In this document: one piece after another, positions 27,042 through 36,315 of the stretch | Layout: each line of letters opens with the position of its first letter | Position numbering within the stretch: position 1 is the first letter of the stretch | Source of the DNA: Arthrobacter sp. Bi83 | GTDB taxonomy: Bacteria; Actinomycetota; Actinomycetes; Actinomycetales; Micrococcaceae | Reading direction: 5' to 3' | NCBI RefSeq assembly: GCF_918698095.1 | Contig: NZ_CAKKLY010000006.1 | Span: forward strand, 1-64,000 | DNA: 64,000 bases | Translations under genes and position numbers: made by a program | Notes under the pieces: generated by a model | What the model was told of the DNA's origin: nothing | The model's input: the letters and a program-made list of their open reading frames with translations, nothing else | Databases searched by the model: none

Positions 27042-27073
27042 CGGGCGGGGACGGCCCAATCCGTCCCCGCCCG
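27042..27073. terminator. Intrinsic terminator between aldehyde and alcohol dehydrogenase genes
   Basis: CGGGCGGGGACGG (27042-27054) pairs perfectly with CCGTCCCCGCCCG (27061-27073), loop CCCAAT. No strong T run follows, so partial read-through is possible. Confidence 0.75.
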
Positions 27074-27157
27074 CCCCACCTGGCCACCCCTCAGGAAGGC
27101 AGCACCACCGTCACCGCACTCAGTTCAACAAATGCTCTAACGACGCAAGGATCGCCA

Positions 27158-28180
27158 ATGACGACGACAATGCAAGCAGCCGTAGTAACCGAATTCGGCA
27201 AGGACCTCCAGATCCTGACCGTTCCCGTTCCGACGCCCGGCCCCGGTGAGGCGCTGGTCAAGGTTTTGACCACCGGAGTCTGCCACACCGACCTGCACGC
27301 CGCGGAGGGGGACTGGCCTGTCAAGCCCTCTCCGCCGTTCATCCCCGGCCACGAGGGAGTGGGCGAAGTGGTGGCTCTCGGAGAGGGAGTCACCGACCTC
27401 GCCATCGGAGACCTCGTAGGCAACGCCTGGCTGTGGTCCGCCTGCGGCGACTGCCAGTACTGCCGCACCGGCTGGGAAACCCTCTGTGAAGCACAGAAGA
27501 ATGCCGGCTACAGCGTGGACGGCTCGTTCGGGCAGTACATGCTGGTGGACACGCGCTTTGCCGCCCGCATTCCGGCGGGTTCGGATCCGGTGGAGGTTGC
27601 GCCCGTCCTGTGCGCCGGCGTCACGGTCTACAAGGGCCTGAAGATGACTGAGACGAGGCCGGGCCAGTGGGTCACCATTTCCGGCATCGGCGGGCTGGGG
27701 CATATTGCGGTCCAGTACGCCGTGGCCATGGGCCTGCGCGTAGCGGCCGTGGACATCGCCGACGACAAGCTGGCCCTCGCCAAGGCACACGGTGCCGAGC
27801 TCACGGTCAATGCCCTGCACGAGGACCCGGTAGAGGTCATCCAAAGGGAAACGGGCGGCTGCCACGGCGTCCTGGTCACGGCCGTCCACCCGTCCGCTTT
27901 CGGCCAGGCCATCGGCATGGCACGCCGCGGCGGCACCATCGTCTTCAACGGGCTTCCGCCCGGCGACTTCCCGGCGCCGATCTTCGAAATCGTGCTGAAG
28001 GGCCTCACCGTCCGCGGCTCCATCGTGGGCACCCGCCAGGATTTGGAGGAGGCTCTGGACTTCTACGCGCAGGGCAAGATCCATCCCACCGTGTCCGCCC
28101 GGGAGCTCTCTGAGGTCAACGCGGTCTTGGACGAGATGAAGCACGCGAAAATCGACGGCCGCGTCGTGTTGAGGTTCTGA
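27158..28180 (+). CDS. adhA: Zinc-dependent alcohol dehydrogenase
   Basis: 340-residue cytosolic enzyme interconverting alcohol and aldehyde with NAD. The catalytic zinc site is formed by CHTDLHAAEGDW (Cys about 41), GHEGVG (His about 64) and a later Cys in VLCAGVTVYKGL. The structural zinc site is ACGDCQYCRTGWETLC. The NAD-binding glycine motif is SGIGGLGHIAVQYA. ATG follows CAAGGATCGCC. It sits 128 nt after the aldehyde dehydrogenase and 15 nt before DUF779. Similarity to the propanol-preferring AdhA/AdhP type is clear; ethanol as substrate is an inference. Confidence 0.92.
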   Translation: MTTTMQAAVVTEFGKDLQILTVPVPTPGPGEALVKVLTTGVCHTDLHAAEGDWPVKPSPPFIPGHEGVGEVVALGEGVTDLAIGDLVGNAWLWSACGDCQYCRTGWETLCEAQKNAGYSVDGSFGQYMLVDTRFAARIPAGSDPVEVAPVLCAGVTVYKGLKMTETRPGQWVTISGIGGLGHIAVQYAVAMGLRVAAVDIADDKLALAKAHGAELTVNALHEDPVEVIQRETGGCHGVLVTAVHPSAFGQAIGMARRGGTIVFNGLPPGDFPAPIFEIVLKGLTVRGSIVGTRQDLEEALDFYAQGKIHPTVSARELSEVNAVLDEMKHAKIDGRVVLRF

Positions 28181-28195
28181 TGAGCGGAATCGGTG

Positions 28196-28624
28196 ATGAC
28201 TGAAGCCAGTCTTGACGCCGCGGTGACGCTGCCCGGGGAGGACTTCTCCCGGGTAGCGCTCACCGCCGAGTCCGTGCACCTCCTCAGGAAACTCTGGGCC
28301 CAGCACGGGCCGCTCATGTTCCACCAGTCCGGCGGCTGCTGTGACGGCTCCTCGCCGATGTGTTTCCCGGCCGGGGAGTTCCTGACCGGGGACTCCGACG
28401 TCCTGCTGGGGCGCTTTGAAATTCCCGACGGCGGTCCCGGCGCCGATGCTGAAATGGGCACCATGCCGCTGGACTTCTGGATGTCCAGGGAGCAGTTCAA
28501 CTACTGGAGCCACACCCATTTGACTGTGGATGTGGTGCCGGGCCGGGGGAGCGGTTTCTCGGTCGAGGCACCGGAGGGCAAACGGTTCCTGATCCGTTCC
28601 ACCCTCATGGACTGGCCGGTCTGA
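28196..28624 (+). CDS. DUF779 domain protein associated with aldehyde dehydrogenase
   Basis: 142-residue protein, ATG 28196 with GAGCGGA eight bases upstream (GTG 28193 is possible). The family core is visible: MFHQSGGCCDGSSPMCFPAGEF (about 41-62), with paired Cys and acidic residues, then FWMSREQFNYWSHTHLTVDVVPGRGSGFSVEAPEGKRF. DUF779 genes are found repeatedly beside acetaldehyde/alcohol dehydrogenases, but their biochemical role is not established. Last gene of the locus, ended by a terminator. Confidence 0.88.
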   Translation: MTEASLDAAVTLPGEDFSRVALTAESVHLLRKLWAQHGPLMFHQSGGCCDGSSPMCFPAGEFLTGDSDVLLGRFEIPDGGPGADAEMGTMPLDFWMSREQFNYWSHTHLTVDVVPGRGSGFSVEAPEGKRFLIRSTLMDWPV

Positions 28625-28661
28625 GCCATCTCAGACCGGATGTAATACGCCTTGGCAAATG

Positions 28662-28703
28662 ACGCACAGGTGGGGCTGCGAACTAGCGGCCCCACCTGTG
28701 CGT
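28662..28703. terminator. Intrinsic terminator after the ald-adh-DUF779 locus
   Basis: Perfect 15-bp stem ACGCACAGGTGGGGC (28662-28676) with GCCCCACCTGTGCGT (28689-28703), 12-nt loop. It separates the locus from the large peroxidase gene. Confidence 0.88.
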
Positions 28704-28800
28704 TGCCGGTTAATTGACTGGTTGAAAACCCCCAATTTGGGTGGCTCAGCAGGTGAAACAGCGGCAGAGAGGTTGCTGCCACAAGGTTTTCACGGGCACA

Positions 28801-28814
28801 CCATCGCACGATGG
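28801..28814. promoter_or_regulatory. Small palindromes in the leader of the peroxidase gene
   Basis: CCATCG-CA-CGATGG at 28801-28814 is a perfect 6-bp inverted repeat, 33 bp before the ATG. A second, CCCAA-T-TTGGG, lies at 28731-28741. Either could be an operator or an mRNA hairpin; no known riboswitch pattern was recognised. Confidence 0.3.
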
Positions 28815-28847
28815 CACGGTTACATCCCTCCTAGCGGCAGGTGTGCC

Positions 28848-31800
28848 ATGAAAATCTCAGCCTGGAAGTCAGACGGGGGCGCGGATCAAAGTCGATCCGC
28901 GTCACCCACCGATCCACCAACAAACCGGCGTCAACGACGCAAAAAGCACGGCAAGCAGGCCATCTCCTTTCGGACGGTGGCAGCAGTAACCACACTCATG
29001 ATGCCAATCGCCATGGGGTTGCCAGTTGTGGCAGCCAACGCGGTGCAGGCGCCGGTGGGGGAAGGTTTTACCGTATCCCCTTCCGATCTCTCCTACATCC
29101 TGAAGCAGATCAAGATCGCTGAAGCCCATGTGGCCAACACGACCTCAGCCACCGGCCCCTGTGGTGCGCTGATCGGGACTGGCCCCAACCAGATCCCGAG
29201 CCCCCTGGTTTCTCAGGGACTGCGGACGGTCGACGGGTCATGCAACAACCTTCAGGCGGGCCAGGAGACGTTCGGTGCGGCTGACCAGAAGTTCCCGCGC
29301 CTGACCACGCCGGTGTTCAAGAGTGCCGAGAACTCGCCTCCCGCGTTCGGCCCTTCCCAGCCGACCTCGTACGCGCAGAAGAAGGGCAACGTTTTCGACT
29401 CCGAGCCCCGCGTGATCAGCAACCTGATCGTGGACCAGACCTCGACCAACCCTGCCGCTGTCGCAGCGGCCGGTAACCCGGTCAGGACGCAGGGCAACAC
29501 CGGCGTCGTCCCCTGCACCACGGACCCAGATCCCCTGGCGACTCCGCCTGTCGCCGGCGTTCCCGTAGACTGCGTGCCGTCGCACAGCACGCTGTTCATC
29601 CCGAACGTGACCACCGACGTCGGCCTCTCCCCGCCCTACAACTCGATGTTCACGCTGTTCGGCCAGTTCTTCGACCACGGCGTTGACCAGACCGTCAAGA
29701 GCGGCGGAACCGTCTTCGTTCCGCTGAAGGATGACGACCCGCTGATCGCAGGCCCGGACCACGTCTTCGGGAACGCGGACGACCTCAGCCCGAACCTGCG
29801 CTTCATGGTGCTGACCCGGGCCCAGAACCAGCCCGGTCCGGACGGCGTCTTGGGTGACAACCCCGCGACTCCTGCCGATGAAAGCGCTGACGATATCCAG
29901 GATGCGAACAACACGGACTCGCCCTGGGTGGACCAGAGCCAGACCTACACCTCGCACTCCTCGCACCAGGTGTTCCTGCGGGAGTACGTTGATAACACCG
30001 CCGGGAGCCCGGTCGCCACGGGCAAGCTGCTCGGTGGACCTGCCGGCCCCACAGCTGGCGGCATGGCCACCTGGACCACCACCAAGGCCCAGGCCTCGGC
30101 GCGTCTGGGTATCCAGTTGCTGGACAAGGACGTCCTGAATGTCCCGATGGTCGCCGCGGACCCGTACGGCAAGTTCATTCCCGGCCCCGCCCGCGGTCTG
30201 CCGCAGTTCGTGACCGCGACCGGACTCGTGGAGGCCAACCGCGCCGACAACGGCGGCCTGGGCACCCTGGTGCCGGCGAACGTCAAGTACTTTGACACCC
30301 CGTTCCTGACGGACATCGCGCACAACGCGGACCCGAGTCCCCAGGACACCGACAACAACCCGGCCACGCCGCGGGTGACGCCGGCGCCTGATGCTGACAA
30401 CACGGCATCTGCCGACTTCGCCAGCCAGCCGGCGGGTACCTACGACGACGAGATGCTGAACGCGCACTTCATCGCCGGTGACGGCCGGGTCAACGAGAAC
30501 ATTGGCCTGACCACCATTCACCAGATCTTCCACTCCGAGCACGATCGGCTCGTCGGCGACATCGAGAACGTCCTGACGACCGATACTTCCCCCAGCGGCG
30601 TCGCGGCTTTGGCCGAGTGGAAGCTGACTGCCGGTGCCGCCGGCTGGAACGGTGAGCGGCTCTTCCAGGCCGCACGGTTCATCACGGAAATGGAGTACCA
30701 GCACCTGGTCTTTGAGGAGTTCGCCCGCAAGGTTCAGCCTGCGATCAACCCCTTTGAGCCGTTTGCGTTCACCCAGACGGAGCTCAACCCCGCGATCAAG
30801 GCGGAATTCGCCCACGCTGTGTACCGCTTCGGCCACTCCATGCTGACCGAAACGATCTCACGCAGGAACGAGGACGGCGCCGGCTTCAATGGAGTCTTCG
30901 GAGATGCTGATGACACCAGGGGTAGCCAGAACGACATCTCGCTGCTCAATGGCTTCCTCAACCCGCCGGAGTACACCAACGGCGGTCCTGCCGGGCCGCT
31001 GACCTCGGAAGAGGCTGCAGGAAGCGTCATCGCAGGGATGTCGGACCAGGCCGGTAACGAACTGGATGAGTTCGTGACCGACACGCTCCGCAACAACCTG
31101 CTGGGCCTGCCCCTGGACCTTCCGACGATCAACATGACGCGGGCCCGTTCTGAAGGAATTCCGCGGTTGAACGTCCTCCGCCGGGAGCTCTTCAATTCAA
31201 CCAATGACGGCCAGCTGAAGCCCTACACCAACTGGGTCGACTTCGGCGAGAACCTCAAGCACCCGGAGTCGCTCGTCAACTTCGTCGCTGCCTACGGTCT
31301 GCACCCGTCCATCACCGGCGCAACGACGCTGGCGGCCAAGCGGGAGGCCGCACGGCTGATCGTCAGCCCCGCACCCGCGGATGTCCCTCCGGCTGACGCC
31401 GCGGCGTTCATGAACAGCACGGACGCGTGGGCCAACACCGGCACGAGTTCGATTACTGGCCTCGACAACGTGGACCTCTGGGTCGGCGGCCTCGCGGAGC
31501 GGACAAACCTGTTTGGCGGTCTGCTGGGCAGCACGTTCAACTACGTCTTCGAGAACCAGCTGACCAACCTGCAGAACGGCGACCGTCTGTACTACCTGGC
31601 GCGCACCCCGGGCATGAACCTGAGGGCGCAACTGGAAGGCAACTCGTTCGCCGAGATGATGATGCGCAACACCAACGTGCACAGCCTGAAGGCCGACGCG
31701 TTTGCCACGGCGGACTGCAAGTTCGAACTGAAGAAGTTGGACGGCACGCCTGCGGGCTTTACGGCCTCCGGCAACACCGTAGCGGATGACCCGGACTCAG

Positions 31801-34475
31801 ACTGCAGTGAGACGGATCTGCTGATCCGTATGTCCGACGGCACCATCAAGTACCGTGCGAGGAACACGGTCGACCCCTCCGGAATCAACGGCCAGAGCGT
31901 CTACAACGGCACCGCCGGAGTCGACCGCATCTATGGCGGCAACGACAACGACACTTTCTGGGGCGGTACCGGCAACGACGTCATCGAGGGTGGCGACGGA
32001 GCTGACATCGCGCTCGGCGGCGAAGGTGACGACATCATCACGGACCTCGCAGGTGACGACGTCCCGAAGGGCGGACCCGGCAATGACGCGATCGACGCCG
32101 GACCGGGCCTGGACATCATCATGGGTGGAGATGGCAAGGACTTCACGAACGGCGGAGCCAACGCCAACGAGACCTTCGCTGGAGCCGGTGACGACTTCGT
32201 GATGCTTGGTGAGAGCCTTGACGCCGCATTCGGCGACAGCGGCGATGACTGGGAAGAGGGCGGCGACCAGCCGGACCTGATGCAGGGAGACAGCGGCAAC
32301 CTGTTCTTCCTGGATGATTCCCAGAAGCCCGGACACGACATCCTCGTCGGCCAGGGCGGCGACGACGACTACGACATGGAGGGCGGCGACGACATCGGCG
32401 TCGGCGGTCCGGGCATCGAGAAGGTCGCCGGAGCCTCCGGTTACGACTGGGAGATCGGTCAGGGCGACCCACAGGCACAGGATCTTGACCTGGCCCTGCC
32501 GATCCCTCCGCTGGACATCCTGACGGTCGGTGTCCGCGACAAGTTCAACGAGGTTGAAGCGCTCTCGGGCGGCAAACTCGACGACAAGCTTCGCGGTGAC
32601 GATTTGGTTCCGAGCGCCGTTGGCGGCGCCGGGTTCATTGGATGTGACGTGCTGGATCAGGCCGGTGTGGACCGGATCGCCGGACTTGGCGACCTGGTGT
32701 CGACCTTCCCGACTCTGACATCCGACGTTGTGGCCGCTTCGGCCTCCAAGGACTGCCCGCTCCTCACCGGTGCGAACGTCTGGGGCGAAGGCAACATCCT
32801 CCTCGGCGGCAGCGGCAGCGACCTTCTCGAGGGACGCGGCGCCAATGACATTCTCGACGGCGACCGGTACGTCGGTGTCCGTCTCAGCGTCCGCACCAAC
32901 GCGGCCGATCCGGCAAGCGAAATCGGCAGCGCCAGCATTGAAGGGTTGGGGCAGAGCGCCATGGCCAGCCGGTACCTGAAGGACGCCAGCGGCAACCTGA
33001 CGGGACCGACGCTCCAGGAAAGTGTCTTCGCGGGAACCGTGAACCCCGGCAACATCGTGGCGGTCCGCGAGGTCCTCACGGGCTCCGGCGGCACCGACTC
33101 GGCGGTGTTCACCGGCGCGCAGGCCGACTACACCGTCACCACCACCGGTGGAACCGGCGTCCTTGGCTCTCCGGGGTCAACGACCACGGTGACCGACAAC
33201 GTGGGCACTGACGGTACCGACACCGTGCGGAACGTCGAACGGCTGGTGTTCGCTGACACTGTCGCACCATCCGTTCCCGTCATCGGCGCGGCTGCTGCTA
33301 CCGGCAGTGGCCAGGCCACGGTCAACTTCACGCCGGCAGCAGGCGGCCTTGCCACCAGCTTCGACGTGCGGGTGGTCAACGCAGCCGGAACCCAGGTTGG
33401 TGCGCTTCAGACGGCTGACGCCGGTGCCACCAGCCTGGTGGTGACGGGTCTGACCAACGGAACCGCTGTTAGGTTCCAGGTTCGGGCAGTGAACGCACTC
33501 GGCGCCAGCGCATTCTCGGCACTGTCCAACGCGGTCACGCCGTCGGCTCCCGTCCTTGCCAGCGCTCCGGCGATTGGCACGGCGACTGCGGGCAATGCCC
33601 AGGTTACGGTGAGGTGGACCGCCCCCGCGGCAGTTCCCAGTGCCGCAGTCACGCAGTTCCGAATCCGCGTCTTCGTGGGAACGAGTGCCACTCCGACCCG
33701 CGAGGTCACGGTAGGGAACGTCACGAGCAGCGCGGTGGCGGCCCTGATCAACGGCACGGGATACACCTTCGACGTCTCGGCAATCAACGCAGCAGGCACG
33801 GGCGCACCATCGGCCCGTACTCCGCTGATCACGCCGCGGACCGAGTTTGTGCTCCCGACGATCACCGCCAGGACGCCGGCCCTCGGCGCCAAGTCCGTCA
33901 GCCAGACGGCAAACGTGACGGCCACGTTCAGTGAATCGGTCACGAACGTCGGCTCCGGAACGGTTGTTCTCCGGCTCAACGGCAGTGCAACGCCGATCCC
34001 GGCCAGTGTGACCTACAACAACGCTACGAGGACCGTGACGGTCAACCCCACCGCGACCCTCCTCGCCGACCGTACGTACAACATGGCGTTCTCCTCCATC
34101 CGGGACACGGCAGGCAACACCATGGCCACACCGCCGTCATGGCAGTTCACCACCGGGCCCGCCCCGACGGTGGCTTCGGTGACACCGGCGATCGGTGCAA
34201 CGAACGTGGGCCGCACGGCCAACGTCACGGTACGTTACAGCGAGCCTGTTACGAACGTCAGCACGTCAACGGTGGTCCTGAGGCGCGGCAGCCTCACGGG
34301 ACCGGTCGTGACCGCAACGGTGACGTACAACGCGGCAACGAGGACGGCGACGCTCAACCCGTCGGCGACCCTCGTGGCCAACACCACATACACGATGGCC
34401 ACCTCCTCGGTCCTTGACCTCGCCGGCAACCCGCTGGCGTTCCGGTCCTGGACCTTCAGGACAGGCTCCGTGTAA
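28848..34475 (+). CDS. Giant secreted animal-type haem peroxidase with RTX, fibronectin-III-like and Big_5 domains
   Basis: 1875 residues. ATG 28848 begins a basic N-terminus (RRQRRKKHGK) and a hydrophobic stretch VAAVTTLMMPIAMGLPVVAA, a signal peptide. Peroxidase domain about 230-900: distal His277 in FGQFFDHGVDQT, catalytic Arg547 in GDGRVNENIGLTTIH, proximal His663 in AVYRFGHSMLTE. RTX calcium-binding nonapeptides (GGTGNDVIEGGDGADIALG and others) cover about 1018-1200. Two fibronectin-III-like domains (about 1475-1660) and two Big_5 Ig-like domains (about 1670-1875) follow. No LPXTG or C-terminal anchor is seen, so release or wall adhesion is likely. It is monocistronic between two terminators. 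Substrate unknown; halide or phenol oxidation is what the family does. Confidence 0.88.
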   Translation: MKISAWKSDGGADQSRSASPTDPPTNRRQRRKKHGKQAISFRTVAAVTTLMMPIAMGLPVVAANAVQAPVGEGFTVSPSDLSYILKQIKIAEAHVANTTSATGPCGALIGTGPNQIPSPLVSQGLRTVDGSCNNLQAGQETFGAADQKFPRLTTPVFKSAENSPPAFGPSQPTSYAQKKGNVFDSEPRVISNLIVDQTSTNPAAVAAAGNPVRTQGNTGVVPCTTDPDPLATPPVAGVPVDCVPSHSTLFIPNVTTDVGLSPPYNSMFTLFGQFFDHGVDQTVKSGGTVFVPLKDDDPLIAGPDHVFGNADDLSPNLRFMVLTRAQNQPGPDGVLGDNPATPADESADDIQDANNTDSPWVDQSQTYTSHSSHQVFLREYVDNTAGSPVATGKLLGGPAGPTAGGMATWTTTKAQASARLGIQLLDKDVLNVPMVAADPYGKFIPGPARGLPQFVTATGLVEANRADNGGLGTLVPANVKYFDTPFLTDIAHNADPSPQDTDNNPATPRVTPAPDADNTASADFASQPAGTYDDEMLNAHFIAGDGRVNENIGLTTIHQIFHSEHDRLVGDIENVLTTDTSPSGVAALAEWKLTAGAAGWNGERLFQAARFITEMEYQHLVFEEFARKVQPAINPFEPFAFTQTELNPAIKAEFAHAVYRFGHSMLTETISRRNEDGAGFNGVFGDADDTRGSQNDISLLNGFLNPPEYTNGGPAGPLTSEEAAGSVIAGMSDQAGNELDEFVTDTLRNNLLGLPLDLPTINMTRARSEGIPRLNVLRRELFNSTNDGQLKPYTNWVDFGENLKHPESLVNFVAAYGLHPSITGATTLAAKREAARLIVSPAPADVPPADAAAFMNSTDAWANTGTSSITGLDNVDLWVGGLAERTNLFGGLLGSTFNYVFENQLTNLQNGDRLYYLARTPGMNLRAQLEGNSFAEMMMRNTNVHSLKADAFATADCKFELKKLDGTPAGFTASGNTVADDPDSDCSETDLLIRMSDGTIKYRARNTVDPSGINGQSVYNGTAGVDRIYGGNDNDTFWGGTGNDVIEGGDGADIALGGEGDDIITDLAGDDVPKGGPGNDAIDAGPGLDIIMGGDGKDFTNGGANANETFAGAGDDFVMLGESLDAAFGDSGDDWEEGGDQPDLMQGDSGNLFFLDDSQKPGHDILVGQGGDDDYDMEGGDDIGVGGPGIEKVAGASGYDWEIGQGDPQAQDLDLALPIPPLDILTVGVRDKFNEVEALSGGKLDDKLRGDDLVPSAVGGAGFIGCDVLDQAGVDRIAGLGDLVSTFPTLTSDVVAASASKDCPLLTGANVWGEGNILLGGSGSDLLEGRGANDILDGDRYVGVRLSVRTNAADPASEIGSASIEGLGQSAMASRYLKDASGNLTGPTLQESVFAGTVNPGNIVAVREVLTGSGGTDSAVFTGAQADYTVTTTGGTGVLGSPGSTTTVTDNVGTDGTDTVRNVERLVFADTVAPSVPVIGAAAATGSGQATVNFTPAAGGLATSFDVRVVNAAGTQVGALQTADAGATSLVVTGLTNGTAVRFQVRAVNALGASAFSALSNAVTPSAPVLASAPAIGTATAGNAQVTVRWTAPAAVPSAAVTQFRIRVFVGTSATPTREVTVGNVTSSAVAALINGTGYTFDVSAINAAGTGAPSARTPLITPRTEFVLPTITARTPALGAKSVSQTANVTATFSESVTNVGSGTVVLRLNGSATPIPASVTYNNATRTVTVNPTATLLADRTYNMAFSSIRDTAGNTMATPPSWQFTTGPAPTVASVTPAIGATNVGRTANVTVRYSEPVTNVSTSTVVLRRGSLTGPVVTATVTYNAATRTATLNPSATLVANTTYTMATSSVLDLAGNPLAFRSWTFRTGSV

Positions 34476-34529
34476 TGTAATTGGCCGGCTGGCGGTTCCC
34501 ACAAGGGGCCGCCAGCTGTCCTCCCGGAC

Positions 34530-34589
34530 ACCACGCCCGGCCCTCCACCACACCGCGCAGCCGCAGCGCGGAGGAGGGCCGGGCGTGGT
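34530..34589. terminator. Long hairpin terminator after the peroxidase gene
   Basis: Outer arms of 17 bp are perfect (34530-34546 ACCACGCCCGGCCCTCC with 34573-34589), enclosing an inner CGCGC/GCGCG helix. A weaker CTGGCGG/CCGCCAG hairpin lies just before it at 34486-34515. Confidence 0.85.
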
Positions 34590-34630
34590 TTCGCGTGCGC
34601 GGCGTCTCATTATTTGGGACAAATATGGCC

Positions 34631-34645
34631 GTCCATTGGATGGAC
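34631..34645. promoter_or_regulatory. Candidate operator upstream of the amino-acid permease
   Basis: Perfect inverted repeat GTCCAT-TGG-ATGGAC, 53 bp before the ATG and just before an AT-rich stretch (ACTATTATTGATAG) that may hold the -10 region. No adjacent regulator gene is present. Confidence 0.4.
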
Positions 34646-34697
34646 ACTATTATTGATAGGTCTGTTTCCTACCCCCAATCAGGATTGTGGATTTCCT

Positions 34698-36239
34698 ATG
34701 AATCTTTTCCGGACCAAGTCCATCGAGCAGTCAATGGCCGACGCCGATGAACCCGGACGCAAGCTCAAGCGCTCCCTCAGCACCTGGGACTTGATGATCA
34801 TGGGCGTCGCCGTTGCGGTTGGCGCCGGCATCTTCTCGGTGGGCGCCAAGGCCGCGGCGAACTTCGCCGGACCGGCTGTTACGCTCTCCTTTGCCGTGGC
34901 CGCCGTCACGTGCGCCTTGGCGATCATGTGCTACGCCGAGTTCGCCACCGCCATCCCCGTGGCCGGCTCTGCGTATGTCTTCACCTACGCAACCATGGGC
35001 GAGGTGCTGGCCTGGATCATCGGCTGGAACCTCATCCTGGAGCTGTTCACCGCCGCCGCGGTGATTGCGAAGTACTGGGGCATCTACCTCAGCAAGGTCT
35101 TCGCCCTCATGGGCGTGGAAATACCGCCCGCCATCTCCCTCGGAGGAGTTGACCTCTACTGGGGAGCGTTCCTCATCGTGGCGATCTTCACCGTGCTGCT
35201 CGTCCTCGGGACGAAGCTATCCGCCCGCGTGGGCAACATCTTCACGCTGATCAAGATCGGCGTCGTGATATTCGTGATCGTCGTGGGCTTCAGCTACGTC
35301 AAGTTCTCCAACTACACGCCGTTCGTTCCCGCCTCGGAGCCCACCACGGGCACCGGAGCAGCTGACGTCATGAAGCAGTCCTTCTTCGGTTTCCTCACCG
35401 GTGCCGCACCCGCCCAGTACGGAACGCTGGGCATCTTCGCCGGGGCCGCCCTGGTCTTTTTCGCGTTCATCGGCTTTGACGTGGTGGCCACGTCCGCGGA
35501 AGAGGTCAAGAACCCGCAGAAGACCCTGCCGCGCGGCATCTTCGGCGGCCTGGCACTGGTCACGCTGCTGTACATCCTGGTGTCCCTGGCCCTGACCGGA
35601 ATGGTCTCGTACAAGGAGCTCGCAGCGGTCAAGAACCCGACGCTCACCACGGCCTTCGAAGCCGTGGGGAACACCGACGCCGCCAAGGTCATCGCCTTCG
35701 GCTCACTGGTGGGCCTGACCACGGTGATCATGGTGCTGCTGATGGGCCTCTCCCGCGTTGTGCTGGCCATGAGCCGCGACGGACTGCTGCCGCGGTCCTT
35801 GTCCAAGACCAGCGAGAAGCGTTCGACGCCGGCCCGGCTGCAGATCATCTGTGGTGCAGCGGTGGCACTGGTAGCCGGACTCACCAACGTGGATCTGCTG
35901 GAGGAAATGATCAACATCGGTACCCTCTCCGCCTTTGTGATGGTCAGCCTTGGCATCCTTGTGCTGCGCAAAAAGCGGCCGGACCTCAAGCCTGCCTTCC
36001 GGGTTCCGTTCGGCAAAGTGCTGCCCGTTGTGTCCGCGGTGCTCTGCCTGTACCTCATGACGAACCTGGCCGTGGAGACCTGGATCTTCTTCGCCATCTG
36101 GCTCGTGATCGGCCTGGGCATCTACTTCGCGTACGGCCAGCGGCACTCGCGCCTTAACGAGAAGTTCGCCGAGGCCAAGGCAGCCGTGAACCCGGCGGCC
36201 GTGGACCTGGACGACGAAGACACCTACACGCGCGTCTAA
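34698..36239 (+). CDS. APC family amino-acid permease, CAT-type (YfnA-like)
   Basis: 513-residue membrane transporter. ATG 34698 is chosen over the frame opening at 34614 because MNLFRTKSIEQSM is the usual CAT-family start (FRxKxIE). Substrate-site motif GVAVAVGAGIFSVGAKAA in the first helix, then E in CYAEFATAIPVAGSAYVFTYA, and AALVFFAFIGFDVVATSAEEVKNPQ in the sixth. About 12 to 13 hydrophobic segments; the C-terminus is acidic and cytoplasmic. Likely imports a cationic or branched amino acid with protons, exact substrate unknown. Monocistronic between two terminators; an inverted repeat upstream suggests regulation. Confidence 0.9.
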   Translation: MNLFRTKSIEQSMADADEPGRKLKRSLSTWDLMIMGVAVAVGAGIFSVGAKAAANFAGPAVTLSFAVAAVTCALAIMCYAEFATAIPVAGSAYVFTYATMGEVLAWIIGWNLILELFTAAAVIAKYWGIYLSKVFALMGVEIPPAISLGGVDLYWGAFLIVAIFTVLLVLGTKLSARVGNIFTLIKIGVVIFVIVVGFSYVKFSNYTPFVPASEPTTGTGAADVMKQSFFGFLTGAAPAQYGTLGIFAGAALVFFAFIGFDVVATSAEEVKNPQKTLPRGIFGGLALVTLLYILVSLALTGMVSYKELAAVKNPTLTTAFEAVGNTDAAKVIAFGSLVGLTTVIMVLLMGLSRVVLAMSRDGLLPRSLSKTSEKRSTPARLQIICGAAVALVAGLTNVDLLEEMINIGTLSAFVMVSLGILVLRKKRPDLKPAFRVPFGKVLPVVSAVLCLYLMTNLAVETWIFFAIWLVIGLGIYFAYGQRHSRLNEKFAEAKAAVNPAAVDLDDEDTYTRV

Positions 36240-36257
36240 CGCGACCCAGTAGAGCGC

Positions 36258-36298
36258 GAAAGGTCACCCGGGGTCTTCTTGATCCCGGGTGGCCTTTC
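36258..36298. terminator. Bidirectional terminator after the permease gene
   Basis: GAAAGGTCACCCGGG (36258-36272) pairs with CCCGGGTGGCCTTTC (36284-36298) with one wobble. It lies between convergent permease and DUF2461 genes. Confidence 0.85.
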
Positions 36299-36315
36299 CG
36301 ATTCCCGGGCTGCCA

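Noticed and set aside
25479-27059. Minus-strand open frame of 526 codons
   Set aside because: Exact antisense of the aldehyde dehydrogenase; no recognisable domain.
28704-28847. Possible riboswitch in the leader of the peroxidase gene
   Set aside because: Only small hairpins are present. None of the cobalamin, SAM, c-di-GMP or c-di-AMP consensus patterns I know could be matched.
29238-30836. Minus-strand open frame of 532 codons inside the peroxidase gene
   Set aside because: Antisense to the conserved peroxidase domain; codon pattern fits the plus-strand gene.
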